A stretch of 39,912 nt of DNA, taken from assembly GCA_947383875.1 (NCBI GenBank), contig CANDEX010000009.1, forward strand, positions 1-39,912. Reading direction: 5' to 3'. The DNA is from an uncultured Azospirillum sp. Lineage in GTDB: Bacteria; Pseudomonadota; Alphaproteobacteria; RF32; CAG-239. A program made the translations under genes and the position numbers. A model generated the notes under the pieces. That model saw only the letters and a list, made by a program, of their open reading frames with translations, did no database searches and was not told the origin of the DNA. Below are positions 39,188 through 39,912 of the stretch, piece after piece; the first letter of the stretch is position 1, and each line of letters starts with the position of its first letter.

Positions 39188-39480
39188 GCTCAATATACTG
39201 TGAAAAGCAGTATAAGCTCGACTGCAAAAATTCATATATTATTAAAAATCCTATGCGGAGTCCTATCCGCGCAGACATACTAAAAAATCAGATACTCAAA
39301 AGGGAGTAGTCTGTCTTATAGCCGAAGCGGTATATAGGAAAAGAGTTCGGCACTTCTACGTTTATGACGGGGGAGTGCCACAAAATAAGGCACAGCCAAA
39401 TATGTGGCTGTACGTCTGCGTACATAGGAAGCTCCTCCGACCTTTGAGCTGAGGTCGGAGTACGATAGGTAGTTTAACCT
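39188..39480 (+). ncRNA. Multi-hairpin structured RNA candidate
   Basis: This gap of about 315 bases has no credible gene but holds eight inverted repeats one after another: TATACTG/CAGTATA (39194-39214), GCGGA/TCCGC (39255-39270), CAGAC/GTCTG with inner TACT/AGTA (39272-39313), GCCGAA/TTCGGC (39321-39351), GTGCC/GGCAC (39375-39393), CAGCCA/TGGCTG (39393-39410), GTACG/CGTAC (39410-39423), and CTCCGACCT/AGGTCGGAG (39435-39460). The three in 39375-39423 abut and could stack coaxially. No T-run follows. I do not recognise a named RNA class. The strand is inferred from the flanking genes. Confidence 0.5.
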
Positions 39481-39496
39481 TATCATGGAGTTTCTA

Positions 39497-39685
39497 ATGA
39501 CTGAAAAAAATAATATCAAAAAAGATATTTCAGAAGATACCAAGCAAGAGTTACTAAAGAATTTTGCTGAACATTCTGGTTGTGTTTGCTATGAGCTTCC
39601 AGAGCCAGTAATTGAATACCTTATTGATGAAGAGGTAGAATTCGATCCTAAGCCTTCTAAATATAAAAATAAAGACTCTACTTAA
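39497..39685 (+). CDS. 62-aa acidic protein following the structured RNA
   Basis: Starts at ATG 39497, with GGAG at 39487-39490 seven bases upstream. The product MTEKNNIKKDISEDTKQELL continues with NFAEHSGCVCYELPEPVIEY and ends in an acidic, then basic, tail (LIDEEVEFDPKPSKYKNKDS). C-V-C might bind metal, but a second pair is absent. It stands alone at the end of the prophage, downstream of the hairpin cluster, and could be a lysogenic cargo gene. Family unknown. Confidence 0.55.
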   Translation: MTEKNNIKKDISEDTKQELLKNFAEHSGCVCYELPEPVIEYLIDEEVEFDPKPSKYKNKDST

Positions 39686-39695
39686 TGTTGAGTTT

Positions 39696-39797
39696 TTAAG
39701 CTGCTTTTAATAAAGGTCTGATAATTTCAAGTTGTTCTTTGTATATCATCAAATCGACAACGTTATTTCGAATACTGTCCAATATCTGGCTCCATAA
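39696..39797 (-). pseudogene. C-terminal remnant of an unknown minus-strand gene
   Basis: On the minus strand an open frame without a start codon reads LWSQILDSIRNNVVDLMIYK then EQLEIIRPLLKAA and a stop. It looks like the helical C-terminus of a larger protein. It is cut at its upstream side by the palindrome at 39790-39832, where a TGA also lies in frame. The only internal ATG leaves 17 residues. The parent protein is not recognised. Confidence 0.35.
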
Positions 39798-39832
39798 AAA
39801 ATCCCCTCAATCAGAGGGGATTTTTTATGGAG
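39790..39832. repeat. Perfect palindrome with 19-bp arms (bidirectional terminator-like)
   Basis: CTCCATAAAAAATCCCCTC at 39790-39808 is the exact reverse complement of 39814-39832, with AATCA between. The inner ATCCCCTC/GAGGGGAT stem with T-runs on both sides would act as a terminator in both directions. The match extends beyond what a terminator needs (the outer CTCCAT/ATGGAG). Confidence 0.75.
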
Positions 39833-39866
39833 TATATATAATTTGAATCGAACCCGGGAGGGCGTG
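39829..39866 (-). pseudogene. Degenerate tRNA 3'-end-like fragment
   Basis: On the minus strand CGGGTTCGATTC (a T-arm with its invariant loop) is followed after 14 bases by CTCCA, the same ending as the intact tRNA-Gly at 2273 but in inverted orientation. The T-stem and acceptor cannot pair, so it is not functional. It may be a tRNA remnant or chance similarity to the very conserved T-loop. Confidence 0.3.
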
Positions 39867-39868
39867 TT

Positions 39869-39903
39869 AAAGAACCTTGTCATTTGACAAGGTTCTTTTT
39901 TGT
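39869..39903 (+). terminator. Strong Rho-independent terminator at right edge
   Basis: AAAGAACCTTGTCA at 39869-39882 pairs with TGACAAGGTTCTTT at 39885-39898, followed by further T. It could be the original terminator of the tRNA-Gly transcript, displaced by the prophage, or belong to a gene beyond the window. Confidence 0.85.
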
Positions 39904-39912
39904 TGTTTAGTC

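Noticed and set aside
39188..39480. Retron or type III toxin-antitoxin RNA
   Set aside because: No reverse transcriptase gene is near, and the hairpins are not copies of one repeat unit as in ToxI-type RNA; the small downstream protein does not resemble ToxN.
39829..39866. Right attachment site as a match to tRNA-Gly
   Set aside because: The shared CGGGTTCGATTC is in inverted orientation and consists mainly of the T-loop common to most tRNAs, so it does not qualify as the direct repeat expected at attR.

Overview
The window carries a nearly complete temperate contractile-tailed (myovirus-type) prophage of about 37.5 kb, plus about 2.3 kb of host DNA on the left. The host flank holds the start of a pyruvate:ferredoxin/flavodoxin oxidoreductase gene, two small paralogous lipoprotein genes and a tRNA-Gly(CCC). 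An oxidoreductase of anaerobic metabolism, low GC content, an HTH regulator of a type common in Alphaproteobacteria, and a phage tRNA resembling alphaproteobacterial initiator tRNA together suggest an anaerobic, probably uncultured alphaproteobacterium (for example a gut lineage). That assignment is inference.

Layout. (1) 1-2272: host genes. (2) 2273-2346: tRNA-Gly, whose 3' end is overlapped by the stop codon of a large serine recombinase, so this is the left attachment junction. (3) 2335-11575, all minus strand: a leftward early operon read from a promoter near 11635. In order of transcription it holds two unknown genes, a YqaJ-type exonuclease, a DUF1351 protein, RecT, a structured noncoding stretch, a coiled-coil membrane protein, a 5'-truncated N6-methylase fragment, an HTH regulator, an unknown gene, a 5-cytosine methyltransferase, several small genes (zinc-ribbon and Lar-like among them) and the integrase. 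(4) 11763-13007: immunity region, with a LexA/CI-type repressor and a small membrane lipoprotein facing a Cro-like gene. Three promoters here share one promoter/operator sequence. (5) 12786-16915: rightward early operon with small membrane protein, acidic protein, RusA resolvase, YopX, a replication initiator whose gene contains phased iterons and an AT-rich stretch (probable origin), and two further genes. (6) 16916-17373: control region with terminator, promoter, short leader, terminator, tRNA-Met, terminator, tRNA-Gln. (7) 17384-24650: ParB-like protein, SplB-like radical SAM protein, terminase subunits, portal, minor capsid protein, scaffold, major capsid, head fibre. (8) 24699-37848: neck, tail terminator, sheath, tube, frameshifted tail chaperones, tape measure, baseplate (Dit-like, plug, hub, spike, gp25-like, J-like, gpI-like) and tail fibre/tip genes. 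(9) 37838-39181: lysis cassette (holin-like proteins, SleB-type endolysin, nested Rz/Rz1-like spanins) and a small gene. (10) 39182-39912: a run of eight hairpins resembling a structured RNA, a 62-aa gene, a gene remnant, a 19-bp-arm palindrome, a tRNA-like fragment and a terminator. The right attachment site was not identified.

How the genes work together. The repressor/Cro pair controls divergent early transcription. Leftward genes supply recombination (exonuclease plus annealase), DNA methylation and possible restriction evasion. Rightward genes start replication at an origin inside the initiator gene. The promoter-leader-terminator arrangement ahead of the tRNAs and late genes looks like a late operon that depends on antitermination, as at lambda pR'-tR'. 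The gene just upstream (16382-16915) sits where an antiterminator would be. The main candidates for something undescribed are the multi-hairpin RNA at the right end, the ParB-like/radical SAM pair placed before the terminase, and the initiator-like tRNA with an unusual T-loop.
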